From: Pseudomonadota bacterium
GTDB lineage: Bacteria; Pseudomonadota; Alphaproteobacteria; Rhizobiales; Devosiaceae
Assembly: GCA_023415605.1 (NCBI GenBank)
Contig: JAEZKB010000178.1
Coordinates: forward strand, 1-32,893
Reading direction: 5' to 3'
DNA length: 32,893 nt
This document shows, one piece after another, positions 7,789 through 19,413 of the stretch (position 1 is the first letter of the stretch; every line of letters starts with the position of its first letter). A program made the translations under genes and the position numbers. The notes under the pieces are model-generated. The model ran no database searches and had not been told where the DNA came from. It saw nothing but the letters and a program-made list of their open reading frames with translations.

Positions 7789-9003
7789 ATGGCCAAGATC
7801 AAAGTTGCCAACCCCGTCGTCGATCTCGACGGCGACGAGATGACCCGCATCATCTGGCAGGCGATCAAGGACAAGCTGATCACGCCTTATCTCGACCTCA
7901 AGATCGAATACTACGACCTCTCCGTACAGAACCGCGACGCCACCAATGACCAGGTGACCGTCGACGCGGCCAACGCCATCAAGAAGCATGGCGTCGGCAT
8001 CAAGTGCGCCACCATCACCCCCGATGAAGCGCGCGTCGAAGAGTTCAAGCTCAAGAAGATGTGGAAGTCGCCCAACGGCACCATCCGCAACATCTTGGGC
8101 GGCGTGATCTTCCGCGAACCGATCATCATGTCGAACGTCCCACGCCTGGTGCCGGGCTGGACCCAGCCGATCATCGTCGGCCGTCACGCCTTCGGCGATC
8201 AGTACAAGGCCACCGACTTCAAGTTCCCCGGCAAGGGCAAGCTGACGATCAAGTTTACGGGCGAAGACGGCAATGTCATCGAGCACGAAGTGTTCGACGC
8301 TCCCTCGGCCGGCGTAGCGATGGGCATGTACAACCTCGACGACTCCATCGCTGACTTTGCGCATGCCTCGTTCAACTACGCGCTCAACCGCAAGGTGCCC
8401 TGCTACCTCTCGACCAAGAACACCATCCTCAAGGCCTATGACGGTCGCTTCAAGGACATCTTCCAGGAGATCTTCGACCGCGACTACAAGGCAAAGTTCG
8501 ATGAACTCAAGATCTGGTACGAGCACCGCCTGATCGACGACATGGTGGCCTCGGCCCTCAAGTGGTCGGGCGGCTATGTCTGGGCTTGTAAAAACTACGA
8601 CGGCGACGTGCAGTCCGATATCGTTGCCCAGGGTTTCGGTTCGCTTGGCCTGATGACCTCTGTGCTGATGACCCCCGATGGCAAGATTGTGGAAGCCGAA
8701 GCCGCGCATGGTACGGTGACCCGTCACTACCGCCAGCATCAGCAGGGCAAGGAGACCTCGACCAACTCCATCGCCTCGATCTTCGCCTGGACTCGCGGCC
8801 TCGCTCACCGCGCCAAGCTCGACAGCAACGACGAACTGGCCAAGTTCGCCTCCACGCTCGAACAGGTCTGCATCGACACCGTCGAGAGCGGTGTGATGAC
8901 CAAGGACCTAGCGCTACTGGTCGGCCCGGATCAGAAGTGGCTGTCGACGCTCGGCTTCCTCGACGCCATCGATGCCAATCTGAAGAAGGCCATGGGGGCC
9001 TGA
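7789..9003 (+). CDS. icd: NADP-dependent isocitrate dehydrogenase (homodimeric type)
   Basis: Oxidative decarboxylation of isocitrate to 2-oxoglutarate in the TCA cycle, producing NADPH. The 404-residue protein is the eukaryote-like homodimeric form usual in alphaproteobacteria: MAKIKVANPVVDLDGDEMTRIIWQ at the start, the substrate-binding NGTIRNILGGVIFREPI near residue 95, YEHRLIDDMVASALKWSGGYVWACKNYDGDVQSD with metal-binding aspartates near 250-275, and the cofactor region EAAHGTVTRHYRQHQQG near 304. GAGGAG lies before the ATG at 7789. The next gene starts five bases after the stop. Confidence 0.97.
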   Translation: MAKIKVANPVVDLDGDEMTRIIWQAIKDKLITPYLDLKIEYYDLSVQNRDATNDQVTVDAANAIKKHGVGIKCATITPDEARVEEFKLKKMWKSPNGTIRNILGGVIFREPIIMSNVPRLVPGWTQPIIVGRHAFGDQYKATDFKFPGKGKLTIKFTGEDGNVIEHEVFDAPSAGVAMGMYNLDDSIADFAHASFNYALNRKVPCYLSTKNTILKAYDGRFKDIFQEIFDRDYKAKFDELKIWYEHRLIDDMVASALKWSGGYVWACKNYDGDVQSDIVAQGFGSLGLMTSVLMTPDGKIVEAEAAHGTVTRHYRQHQQGKETSTNSIASIFAWTRGLAHRAKLDSNDELAKFASTLEQVCIDTVESGVMTKDLALLVGPDQKWLSTLGFLDAIDANLKKAMGA

Positions 9004-9008
9004 CGGCG

Positions 9009-9473
9009 ATGGCGGCGCCATCGATCCAGATCGTCGACTGCGCCGCCCGCCACTTTGCCTATCTGCCGCGGCATGCGACCATCTACATGGTGAGTGACGT
9101 CGCCGCGGCTTCGCCGGTCTGGGCCACAGTCAGCAATCGGGATTTGCCGCCTACTGGCTGGCAGATTGGCTACTTCCCACATGCTCCGGGCGACGCAATC
9201 TTCGTCGAGCCAGCACCCGAACTACGGATCGGCCCGGAGATTGCCCAGCCGTTTGAGGAGGACATGCTGCTACGCCACGGCCAGACGCCGGCCGGCCGGG
9301 CCGCATTCACCAGCTTCCACGGTACTCATTACGAAGTCGAGACCTACCACCGCGCCGTCCGGGCCTGGTGTGCGGATCGTGGCGAGACGTTCACCGGCGC
9401 CATCTGGGAGCGTTACGCCTGGAATACCGACCCGCCGCAGCAGGTGATCGAGCTCTACTACCTCCTCGCCTAG
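9009..9473 (+). CDS. GyrI-like small-molecule-binding domain protein
   Basis: A 154-residue stand-alone protein resembling the GyrI-like (AraC effector-binding) domain: VDCAARHFAYLPRHATIYMVS at the start, TSFHGTHYEVETYHRAVRAWCADRG in the middle, and the closing WERYAWNTDPPQQVIELYYLL that matches the usual E-x-Y...P-x-x-x-x-E-x-Y-x-P/L-like ending. Such proteins bind hydrophobic cations or act as hydrolases for small cyclic compounds. I start it at 9009, five bases after icd, which suggests co-transcription; the frame is open upstream but runs inside icd. Confidence 0.7.
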   Translation: MAAPSIQIVDCAARHFAYLPRHATIYMVSDVAAASPVWATVSNRDLPPTGWQIGYFPHAPGDAIFVEPAPELRIGPEIAQPFEEDMLLRHGQTPAGRAAFTSFHGTHYEVETYHRAVRAWCADRGETFTGAIWERYAWNTDPPQQVIELYYLLA

Positions 9474-9585
9474 TCAGCGTTCACGTGGCCGTCGGTCAAA
9501 AGTCACTCTGCAGCGCCAAGGAATATTGCTGCCGCGGCGTCTTACCCCGTAGAACTCGCAATAGAGGACAGGGGGACTTCAACGA

Positions 9586-11115
9586 ATGCTGAGACTGCTG
9601 CTTGCGGCCGCGACTGTGCTGGCCGGCGTGACCGCGGCGACGGCCGCGCAGATTTCTATTGTTTCGATGCAATATTCCGCGGCTCAGCCGGTGCCGCATA
9701 TCCACTACGAGGGCGAGACCATTGCTGGCGACGTCGCTCAGTTGCAGCAGGTCTATGATAGCTTCGTCAAATGCCGGCTCGAATGCATCGGCAGCGATGG
9801 CGGCTCGACCGCCGTACTGACCATGAATGGCCCCGGCGGCAACTACTACGAAGGCCTCGCGCTGGCGGACTTCCTCCGCGCTAATCACATCACCACCGTG
9901 CTCGAACGCGGCATGAACTGCTACTCGGCCTGCGCATTCGCTTTCCTGGGCGGCTCGGGTTATTCGAGCATGCAGCGCTACGGCACTTATGTAGACCGGC
10001 AGATCGAGCCGGGCGCCATTCTCGGCTTCCATGCTCCCTATCGCGATGAAGCCTCGTTCCTGGAGGCGCTGGAACAGCGCGGTGCCGCCGACCTGATGGG
10101 CGAGGGACGAGACAGCCTGTCGCTCATGGTGCGCGAACTGGTCAAGTGGAACGTCGATCCGGAAATCATCCACTACATGATGGGCATGGGGCCGGACCAA
10201 ACCTACGACATCGTCAATGCCGACGACTACTATTTGGTGCGGGCCGCCCTGCCCCCGACACCGGCCCGCGATTGGATCACTGACCTGCCCGACGCGGTAA
10301 AGAACGCCTGCATGCGTCTGTTGGCCATCTCCGAGCGTGGCGACCCGCTCAACTATCGCAACTTCTTCGACATGCCCTACCAGGAACTCGGCAAGTCTGA
10401 CTCCGGCGACATCGTCTCGGGCTATCGTTGGAGCGAAGAACTGCTCAATGTCGGGTCCTGCGGGCTCGACAATGCCGCGGCCGGCGTGACCGACAAGATG
10501 CATCTGGCTACCTATTTCACTCCTGGCGCGCTCACTGGCTCCATGGCTGCGGACACCAACTATTGGAATGTCGAGCGGGGGTGGTCCAACGCCGGGGCTG
10601 GGCGTAACCCGCTCAAGGACATCTTCCAGAAAGGTCCGCTCAACCACTACTTCCTGCCGGTTGGCGTCAATATCGATAGCCTCGACCTGCCCGGCGAGAT
10701 GAGCATCCTCTCAAACCGCTACTTCACCGCCTTCCCGCCAGCGTTGCCGATGATGGACGCGCGGCTCGAAGTCGTGTCGTCGGGCGCCAATAGTCGCGTA
10801 TCGCGGCTGGGCGACATCTGGGTGTTCGAACAGACTGGGCCGAAGCTGCTGTTCGACAAGGCGGTGGCCGATCCTGCTCTCGGGCTGAACCTCACCAACA
10901 ACGGCGCCAACGCTACCGGCTTCGTCCGCGAGGGCACCTATGCCGACGGCACGCCGTTCAAGTGGTTCGGCTTTGCCAATGGCGACACAGCTGCCGTGGT
11001 CCGCATGTTTGTCAGCCGGACCGATGGCACCGCGGCTACCGTCGAGGAGGTCGCGCTGTTGCGTGAACTTCAATGCGCGACCGACTTCCAGGCTCTCAAA
11101 CTCGGCTGCGGTTGA
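9586..11115 (+). CDS. Exported protein with Clp/crotonase-like serine protease fold (COG3904-like)
   Basis: A 509-residue protein with a signal peptide (MLRLLLAAATVLAGVTAATA, cleavage near A20-A-Q). Residues 65-155 resemble periplasmic ClpP/crotonase-fold proteins: LTMNGPGGNYYEGLALADFLR supplies the oxyanion-type GPGG turn, MNCYSACAFAFLGG the likely nucleophile Ser114, and ILGFHAPY the likely His149. The remaining 350 residues are not recognised and contain several cysteines and a GYRWSEELLNVGSCG segment. It is probably periplasmic. A protease or peptidase role is an inference from motif layout; the third catalytic residue is not obvious. The gene stands alone between icd and a transporter. 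Confidence 0.65.
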   Translation: MLRLLLAAATVLAGVTAATAAQISIVSMQYSAAQPVPHIHYEGETIAGDVAQLQQVYDSFVKCRLECIGSDGGSTAVLTMNGPGGNYYEGLALADFLRANHITTVLERGMNCYSACAFAFLGGSGYSSMQRYGTYVDRQIEPGAILGFHAPYRDEASFLEALEQRGAADLMGEGRDSLSLMVRELVKWNVDPEIIHYMMGMGPDQTYDIVNADDYYLVRAALPPTPARDWITDLPDAVKNACMRLLAISERGDPLNYRNFFDMPYQELGKSDSGDIVSGYRWSEELLNVGSCGLDNAAAGVTDKMHLATYFTPGALTGSMAADTNYWNVERGWSNAGAGRNPLKDIFQKGPLNHYFLPVGVNIDSLDLPGEMSILSNRYFTAFPPALPMMDARLEVVSSGANSRVSRLGDIWVFEQTGPKLLFDKAVADPALGLNLTNNGANATGFVREGTYADGTPFKWFGFANGDTAAVVRMFVSRTDGTAATVEEVALLRELQCATDFQALKLGCG

Positions 11116-11140
11116 CATTATTCAACCCGCAACGCCGACG

Positions 11141-11166
11141 GTGCTCTCCCCACGTGGGGAGGGCAC
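11141..11166. repeat. Long intergenic palindrome
   Basis: A 26-base inverted repeat with a perfect 16-bp core CTCCCCACGTGGGGAG (11146-11161) extended by GTGC/GCAC with one T.G pair. No T-run follows, so it is not a standard terminator. It lies 26 bases after the Clp-fold gene in a 243-base spacer where I see no gene, and resembles the class of extragenic palindromes also present at 80-126. Confidence 0.5.
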
Positions 11167-11358
11167 GCTGGCGCCACGTGATCTGGGCGTCTACGGCGGC
11201 CGCCCGCTGGACCAACAAGATCGATCTCACCGGCCCGGCAATAGCCGCAGAGTGGCCCGGCCGACTTTTTGCGCATGGTGCCATCGACGCACTGCCGGTA
11301 AGGACATAAGACATGTAGGCACTCCTCCTGAGTCCCTAGTTGCCTGGATATTTCCCGG

Positions 11359-12312
11359 ATGCCCGCCGGCGTCGTCTTTTCACTTGCCGCCTACCTCCTT
11401 TATTCGTGCTGCGATGCCATTATCAAAGGGTTCGGCAGCAGCCTGTCGGTCTTCGAAATCGCATTCTGGACGGCGCTGTTCTCGTTCCTGCCGGCCATCT
11501 TCACCAAACCCAAGGGCGAGCACTGGCGGCACGTTTTCCGCATGCGTCACCCCTGGCTAGTCAACCTCCGGTCTTTGACAGGCCTGATTGGCAACCTCTG
11601 CATCATCTTCGCCTTCGTCCATATCCCGCTGGCCGAGGCCTATTCCATCGCCTTCCTGGCACCGATTTTCGTCGTTTTCCTCTCCTCCCGACTGCTGAAC
11701 GAGACAGTGACATGGCAGCGCTGGCTGTTTCTCGCTGCCAGCTTCATCGGCGTGCTGCTGGTGGTACGCCCCGGCTTCCGTGAGCTGACCAGTGGCCACA
11801 TGGCGGCGCTTGCGTCAGCGATCCTGGGGGCGGTGACCACCACCGTCCTGCGCAAGATCGCGCCGGTGGAAAAACGCGTCACCCTGATCGGCCTGCCGCT
11901 CGGGTATATCGTGCTGGCAAACGGCATCCTGATGCTGCCCGACTTTCATTGGCCGAGCTTGCAGGAATTCGCATTGTTGCTGGCGATCGGGGGGCTTGGG
12001 GGTACCGGCAACCTGTTGTTTATCGCTGCCACGCGCCGCTCGCCGATCAGCCAGATCGCACCGGGGCAATATAGCCAGATCGTCTGGGCGATCCTGTTCG
12101 GCGCCATCTTCTTCCACGAATACCCCGATTTGATCGGCTATGCCGGCCTCATCGTGGTGGCGACCGGCGGTATCCTCAACGTCATCTCGGATGAGACCCG
12201 CATCCGCATCTTCTCGCGCCTTTCGGCCGGTGCCGGACCCGCGACGGTCACCGCCGAGACCAGCCCGCCGATCGGCGACGACGCCAAACTGCCGCCCGCA
12301 GAGAAGGACTAG
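11359..12312 (+). CDS. DMT superfamily transporter, EamA type
   Basis: Inner-membrane protein of 317 residues with about ten hydrophobic helices arranged as two EamA repeats: first repeat from FSLAAYLLYSCCDAIIKGF to FIGVLLVVRPGF (about residues 8-140), second from MAALASAILGAVTTTVLRK to YAGLIVVATGGILNVI (about 147-277). A hydrophilic tail of about 35 residues rich in Ala, Pro and acidic residues ends the protein. Members export amino acids, nucleobases or other metabolites; substrate is unknown here. The ATG at 11359 has only a weak upstream site. It converges on alaS with 31 bases between stops, where a small CTCGTC-GCG-GACGAG hairpin lies. Confidence 0.85.
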   Translation: MPAGVVFSLAAYLLYSCCDAIIKGFGSSLSVFEIAFWTALFSFLPAIFTKPKGEHWRHVFRMRHPWLVNLRSLTGLIGNLCIIFAFVHIPLAEAYSIAFLAPIFVVFLSSRLLNETVTWQRWLFLAASFIGVLLVVRPGFRELTSGHMAALASAILGAVTTTVLRKIAPVEKRVTLIGLPLGYIVLANGILMLPDFHWPSLQEFALLLAIGGLGGTGNLLFIAATRRSPISQIAPGQYSQIVWAILFGAIFFHEYPDLIGYAGLIVVATGGILNVISDETRIRIFSRLSAGAGPATVTAETSPPIGDDAKLPPAEKD

Positions 12313-12343
12313 CCGGCCTCGTCGCGGACGAGCAACTTCCCCG

Positions 12344-14998
<2,655 letters not shown>

Positions 14999-15017
14999 GA
15001 GAACTCTTCTTGGCAGC

Positions 15018-15041
15018 AAAAGGCGGGACCTCGGCCCCGCC
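15018..15041 (-). promoter_or_regulatory. Terminator-like hairpin in the alaS leader
   Basis: On the minus strand GGCGGG (15041-15036) pairs with CCCGCC (15027-15022) and is followed directly by TTTT (15021-15018), ending 20 bases before the alaS ATG. A further possible stem AGGCC/GGCCT (about 15056-15075) lies just upstream. A terminator shape this close to the start could attenuate alaS. No leader peptide or T-box feature is seen. Confidence 0.4.
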
Positions 15042-15120
15042 ACGAAATGATGGAAAGGCCTTCTATCGCGGGCCTCCCGCCTCTGTCCAGCAATGCCAAG
15101 AACTGGCGGCAATTTGCGCG

Positions 15121-15154
15121 CCAAAAACAAAGGGCGCCGTGTGACCGGCGCCCT
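15121..15154 (-). terminator. Rho-independent terminator of recA
   Basis: A 9-bp perfect stem AGGGCGCCG/CGGCGCCCT (15131-15139 with 15146-15154, 6-base loop) is followed on the minus strand by TTTGTTTTTGG. It lies 65 bases after the recA stop and separates recA from alaS. Confidence 0.9.
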
Positions 15155-15219
15155 CTGGCAAACCTCCCTGTCGGCGCGGGTCTAGGGCCCGCTGCCGCAC
15201 CGGACATAGCCGGCAGGTC

Positions 15220-16299
<1,080 letters not shown>

Positions 16300-16382
16300 T
16301 GTCGGTCTCCCTTGTTTCATAACCGCCAGCGCCGGACAACGATTCGGTCACGCGGTGGATGTGCATTTAATGTACCCATTCT

Positions 16383-16397
16383 GTTCTCATTTTGTTT
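16383..16397 (-). promoter_or_regulatory. LexA (SOS) box of recA
   Basis: On the plus strand GTTC-N7-GTTT, equal to AAAC-N7-GAAC in the recA direction. This differs by one base from the alphaproteobacterial LexA consensus GTTC-N7-GTTC. A TTGACG hexamer (complement of 16401-16407 region) lies just upstream and could be the -35, so the box would overlap the core promoter. Confidence 0.7.
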
Positions 16398-16486
16398 CCA
16401 ACTCGTCAAGAACCATTTTGGTTTGGAAAAGAACATGCCAAAGCGCCGGGCAGCCCATGGGCTTCCGGATGCATGAGAAGCGAACA

Positions 16487-16834
16487 ACGGCGGAGCATGG
16501 CCCGTCGATGGTTCGAGATCCCTTTGCAGGGAGATGGCCCTGCTCCGCCGTCGTGACCGGGATTTTTGACATTCACCGGGGAAGTCCGGGGCGTTTCGTT
16601 CGGAATGCCCCACCGCCGCAGGGTCCTTGTCCTGACCAGACCACGCTCTTCGCGTTTCTCCAGTCGAACCCCTTGAGATGGCGCCGAACACGAGCCCCAT
16701 CACGGCAGCAAATTAAGGCGACGGGGTACCTAAACCCGTCAGACCTCCCCGGCTTGGCTTGGGGTGACCGACGTCTCCCCCACCCAGCCTCGCTGCACCA
16801 ATCACTCGTCATGATCTCGCTTTCGGTGCAGCGA
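16487..16834 (+). ncRNA. Candidate structured RNA, unassigned
   Basis: Within the 870-base gap between recA and gguC this stretch holds a series of stable stems and no credible reading frame. They are: 11 bp perfect ACGGCGGAGCA (16487-16497) with 16541-16551, enclosing a GGCC/GGCC stem; a 10-bp stem 16588-16597 with 16602-16611 closed by GTTC; GACGGG/CCCGTC (16720-16740); AGAC/GTCT around CCCC/GGGG (16741-16776); and a 10-bp perfect stem TCGCTGCACC/GGTGCAGCGA (16790-16799 with 16825-16834). Two pairs in the second stem are G.U only if the plus strand is transcribed, which favours that strand. Signatures of tmRNA, RNase P RNA, SRP RNA and tRNA were sought and not found. Confidence 0.3.
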
Positions 16835-17191
16835 TGGACTGACTCTACCCCGGCCACGAAGCGCGGGGATAAGTCGGGTGCGATTTCTGACAAGGGTCTG
16901 AATGGATTGCCGAAATTCTGAACGGCGGATGACGCAAAGCTGACGAAGAAGTCCAACGGTATGCATCACAAAGTGACCCGCGGAGCCTAAGCGCGGGCCA
17001 TGAACTTTCATCATGTGATGGTCACGTGTGTGTCGCGGTTCGAGCGGGAACGGCTCCTCTCCTGTCGCGCCAGTAGCGTCGTTCCCCGTGAGCTGCGCGG
17101 ACGGCAACCATCCAAAAGTCATACTAATTCCCGCTTGCGTTTTGGCGGGTGATGTCTGAAATGCCGCAAAAGCCAATTCGAGGGGTCTGCT
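16835..17191. other. Non-coding stretch upstream of gguC
   Basis: No convincing gene on either strand; the open minus-strand frames here have no family resemblance. Visible elements are TCAC-AAA-GTGA (16966-16976), a 6-bp hairpin CCCGCG/CGCGGG (16977-16997), and CATCA-TG-TGATG near 17010, any of which could be regulator sites for gguC. GAGGGG six bases before 17192 is the gguC ribosome binding site. Confidence 0.4.
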
Positions 17192-18184
17192 ATGCATCTC
17201 ATCCAGTTCCAGGACGATAACGGCGCGCGTGCGGTCGCGGTGACGGAGGGCGGAACGACGAATGTCGTGACCGGCGCCGGCAGCGTCTATTCGCTGGCGC
17301 GCGAGGCAGCCGACCGTGGCGTCGGCCTCGCTGCCCTGGTCAAGGAGAAGGGCCTCGGCAAAACCGTCGACCGCGAAGCACTGGCCAAGGAAGGCCGGCT
17401 GCTGACGCCGATCGACCATCCCGATCCGGCCCACCTCTATGTCACCGGCACGGGCCTGACCCATCTCGGTTCGGCCTCGACGCGCGACGCCATGCACAAG
17501 TCGAACCAGCAGGCCGCCGAGGCACCGCTGACGGATTCGATGAAGATGTTCCGCATGGGCCTCGAGGGCGGCAAGCCGGCGCCGGGCGAAGTCGGCGTGC
17601 AGCCCGAATGGTTCTACAAGGGCAATGGCCATACCGTAGTGGCACCGGGAGCCCCGATCCCCTCGCCCGCCTTCGCCAAGGACGCCGGCGAGGAGCCGGA
17701 GATTGCCGGCATCTATCTGATCGGCAAGGACGGTACGCCGTTCCGCCTGGGCTTTGCCCTGGGCAACGAGTTCTCCGACCACGTCACCGAGCGGGTGAAC
17801 TACCTGTTCCTCGCGCATTCGAAGCTGCGCCACTCGTCCTTCGGGCCGGAGCTTCGTGTCGGTGAACTGCCGCGCAATGTCTCGGGCATGTCGCGCATCC
17901 TGCGCGACGGCAAGGTGATCTGGGAAAAACCGTTCCTCTCGGGCGAGGACAACATGTCCCACACCATCGCCAACCTCGAACATCACCACTTCAAGTACGA
18001 CCTGTTCCGCACCCCAGGCGACGTGCATGTGCACATGTTCGGCACCGCGACGCTGAGCTTTGCCGACGGCATCAAGACCGAGGCCGGCGATGTGTTCGAG
18101 ATCGAGGAAAGCCAGTTCGGCCTGCCGCTGCGGAATTCCGTAGCGTGGGACAAGGACCGCCCGGTGGTGGTGAAGCAACTCTAG
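17192..18184 (+). CDS. gguC: GguC / AraD1 family protein (FAH fold)
   Basis: A 330-residue protein matching the AraD1/GguC group of the fumarylacetoacetate hydrolase superfamily, linked to sugar-acid breakdown (2-keto-3-deoxy-arabonate dehydration in some species) and, in Agrobacterium, to the chvE-gguAB locus. Visible segments are MHLIQFQDDNGARAVAV at the start, HLYVTGTGLTHLGSASTRD, the metal/substrate region EPEIAGIYLIGKDGTPFRLGFALGNEFSDHVTE, and the C-terminal GDVHVHMFGTATLSFADGI with GDVFEIEESQFGLPLRN. The start has GAGGGG at ideal spacing. No ggu transporter genes adjoin it; it converges with the sigma factor gene, 20 bases between stops. Confidence 0.85.
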   Translation: MHLIQFQDDNGARAVAVTEGGTTNVVTGAGSVYSLAREAADRGVGLAALVKEKGLGKTVDREALAKEGRLLTPIDHPDPAHLYVTGTGLTHLGSASTRDAMHKSNQQAAEAPLTDSMKMFRMGLEGGKPAPGEVGVQPEWFYKGNGHTVVAPGAPIPSPAFAKDAGEEPEIAGIYLIGKDGTPFRLGFALGNEFSDHVTERVNYLFLAHSKLRHSSFGPELRVGELPRNVSGMSRILRDGKVIWEKPFLSGEDNMSHTIANLEHHHFKYDLFRTPGDVHVHMFGTATLSFADGIKTEAGDVFEIEESQFGLPLRNSVAWDKDRPVVVKQL

Positions 18185-18204
18185 GCCGAGCACGACGCTT
18201 CGCG

Positions 18205-19413
18205 TTACGCCTCAAGAACCTCGCGTAAGCGATTCTCGAGAAAACGTTTGTCGGTGTCGCTGGCGGTAAGCGCCAGCGCTCGGCGATAGGCAATGGCGGC
18301 CTCCTCGTCGCGGCCGAGGCGGCGGAGGAAGTCGGCGCGGGCAGCGTGCGCCGGCTGGTAGGTATCGAGCTGCGCAATGACGGTGTCGATGGCGGCGAGA
18401 CCCGCCTCAAAGCCGCGGGCAAAGCCGATGGCGACGGCGCGGTTGAGTGCTGCGACCGGTGATGGGGCAGTGTCGAGCAGCAGGTCGTAGAAGAGGACGA
18501 TCTCCTCCCAGTCAGTCGTCTCGGCGGCATGCAGCGCCGCGATGGCGGCTTGCAGGGCATAGGGGCCGGGCCGCTGCATGGTGAGCGCCTTGCGCACCAG
18601 CGTTTCACCCTCTTCGATCTCGGCGCGATTCCAGAGACTGCGATCCTGGTCGGCGTGAAGGATAAGGCTGCCATCGGGCGCGAGGCGCGCGGCGCGGCGG
18701 GAATCATTGAGCAGCATCAGGGCGAGCAACCCGAACGTTTCGCCGTCGGGTAGCAGGTCGGCGAGTAGCCGGCCGAGGCGGATGGCCTCGTCGGCAATAT
18801 CGAGCCGGTGGTTAGAATAGCCCTCGTTGAAGACGAGGTAGATCACCCGCAGCACCGCGCCGAGCCGCTCCGGCATGTCGCTCAGCGCCGGGACTTCGTA
18901 GGGCAGCTTCAGATCCTTGATGCGGGCCTTGGCGCGAACGATGCGCTGCGCCAGCGCCGGGGTGGCGGTGAGAAAAGCCCCCGCGATTTCTTCGGTGGTG
19001 AGGCCACAGACTTCGCGCAGGGTAAGCGCGATGCGGGCGTCGGCCGGTAGCGCCGGATGGCAGCAGGTGAAGATCAGGCGCAGGGCATCGTCGGCCACCT
19101 CCTCGTCCTCCATCTGCGCGGCCTCCTCCATCTCCTCGTCGAGCCGGCGGCTCAACTCGTCCTGCGCCTGCCGGTCGAACCGCGCCTTGCGCCGCAGCCG
19201 GTCGATGGCCTTGAAACGGCCGGCCGAGACCAGCCAGGCGCGCGGATTGTTCGGCAGCCCGTCCCGTGGCCACTGCGCGGCCGCGGCAGCGAAGGCGTCG
19301 TGCAGCGCCTCCTCGGCCAGTTCGAAGCCGCCGAGCAGGCGGATGAGGCTGGCGAGGACGCGGCCGGATTCGGCGCGGTAGATGCGCTCGATGTCAGCGA
19401 CTGTCGGGATCAA
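18205..19413 (-). CDS. ECF42-type RNA polymerase sigma factor with long C-terminal extension
   Basis: Extracytoplasmic-function sigma factor of 402 residues, twice the usual ECF length. Region sigma-2 lies at about residues 10-80 (IERIYRAESGRVLASLIRLLG, EEALHDAFAAAAAQWP, NNPRAWLVSAGRFKAIDRLRR) and sigma-4 at about 110-170 (LRLIFTCCHPALPADARIALTLREVCGLTTEEIAGAFL). The C-terminal half (YLVFNEGYSNHRLDIADEAIRLGRLLADLLPD onward) is the DUF6596/TPR-like domain characteristic of ECF42. It overlaps the end of the upstream DGPF gene by 20 bases, the standard ECF42 partnership. No anti-sigma factor is present; the extension is thought to take that role in this group. Confidence 0.9.
   Translation of the reverse strand: MIPTVADIERIYRAESGRVLASLIRLLGGFELAEEALHDAFAAAAAQWPRDGLPNNPRAWLVSAGRFKAIDRLRRKARFDRQAQDELSRRLDEEMEEAAQMEDEEVADDALRLIFTCCHPALPADARIALTLREVCGLTTEEIAGAFLTATPALAQRIVRAKARIKDLKLPYEVPALSDMPERLGAVLRVIYLVFNEGYSNHRLDIADEAIRLGRLLADLLPDGETFGLLALMLLNDSRRAARLAPDGSLILHADQDRSLWNRAEIEEGETLVRKALTMQRPGPYALQAAIAALHAAETTDWEEIVLFYDLLLDTAPSPVAALNRAVAIGFARGFEAGLAAIDTVIAQLDTYQPAHAARADFLRRLGRDEEAAIAYRRALALTASDTDKRFLENRLREVLEA

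Noticed and set aside
12313..12343. Shared terminator between the DMT gene and alaS
   Set aside because: A CTCGTC/GACGAG hairpin exists, but there is no T-run on either strand.
16574..16592. RNase P RNA, from a GGGGAAGTCCGGGG string resembling the GAGGAAAGTCCGGGCTC core
   Set aside because: The core lacks one A, and the other universal segments (ACAGAAA, AGAGCGCACC-like, terminal CR-V) are not found.
16487..16840. Two-piece (permuted) tmRNA gene, suggested by CCA followed by a loop and a pairing strand at 16790-16834
   Set aside because: No ANDN-type tag codons on either strand, no T-arm TTCRA ahead of the CCA, and no TTCGACGGG-like D-loop after the pairing strand.
16573..16956. A 127-residue open frame on the minus strand upstream of recA
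   Set aside because: Composition is irregular (many Trp, Cys, Arg and Gly), no family resemblance, and the DNA is better explained by stable hairpins.
16802..18193. A 463-residue minus-strand frame opposite gguC
   Set aside because: It is the antisense shadow of gguC; the plus-strand frame has clear family motifs.
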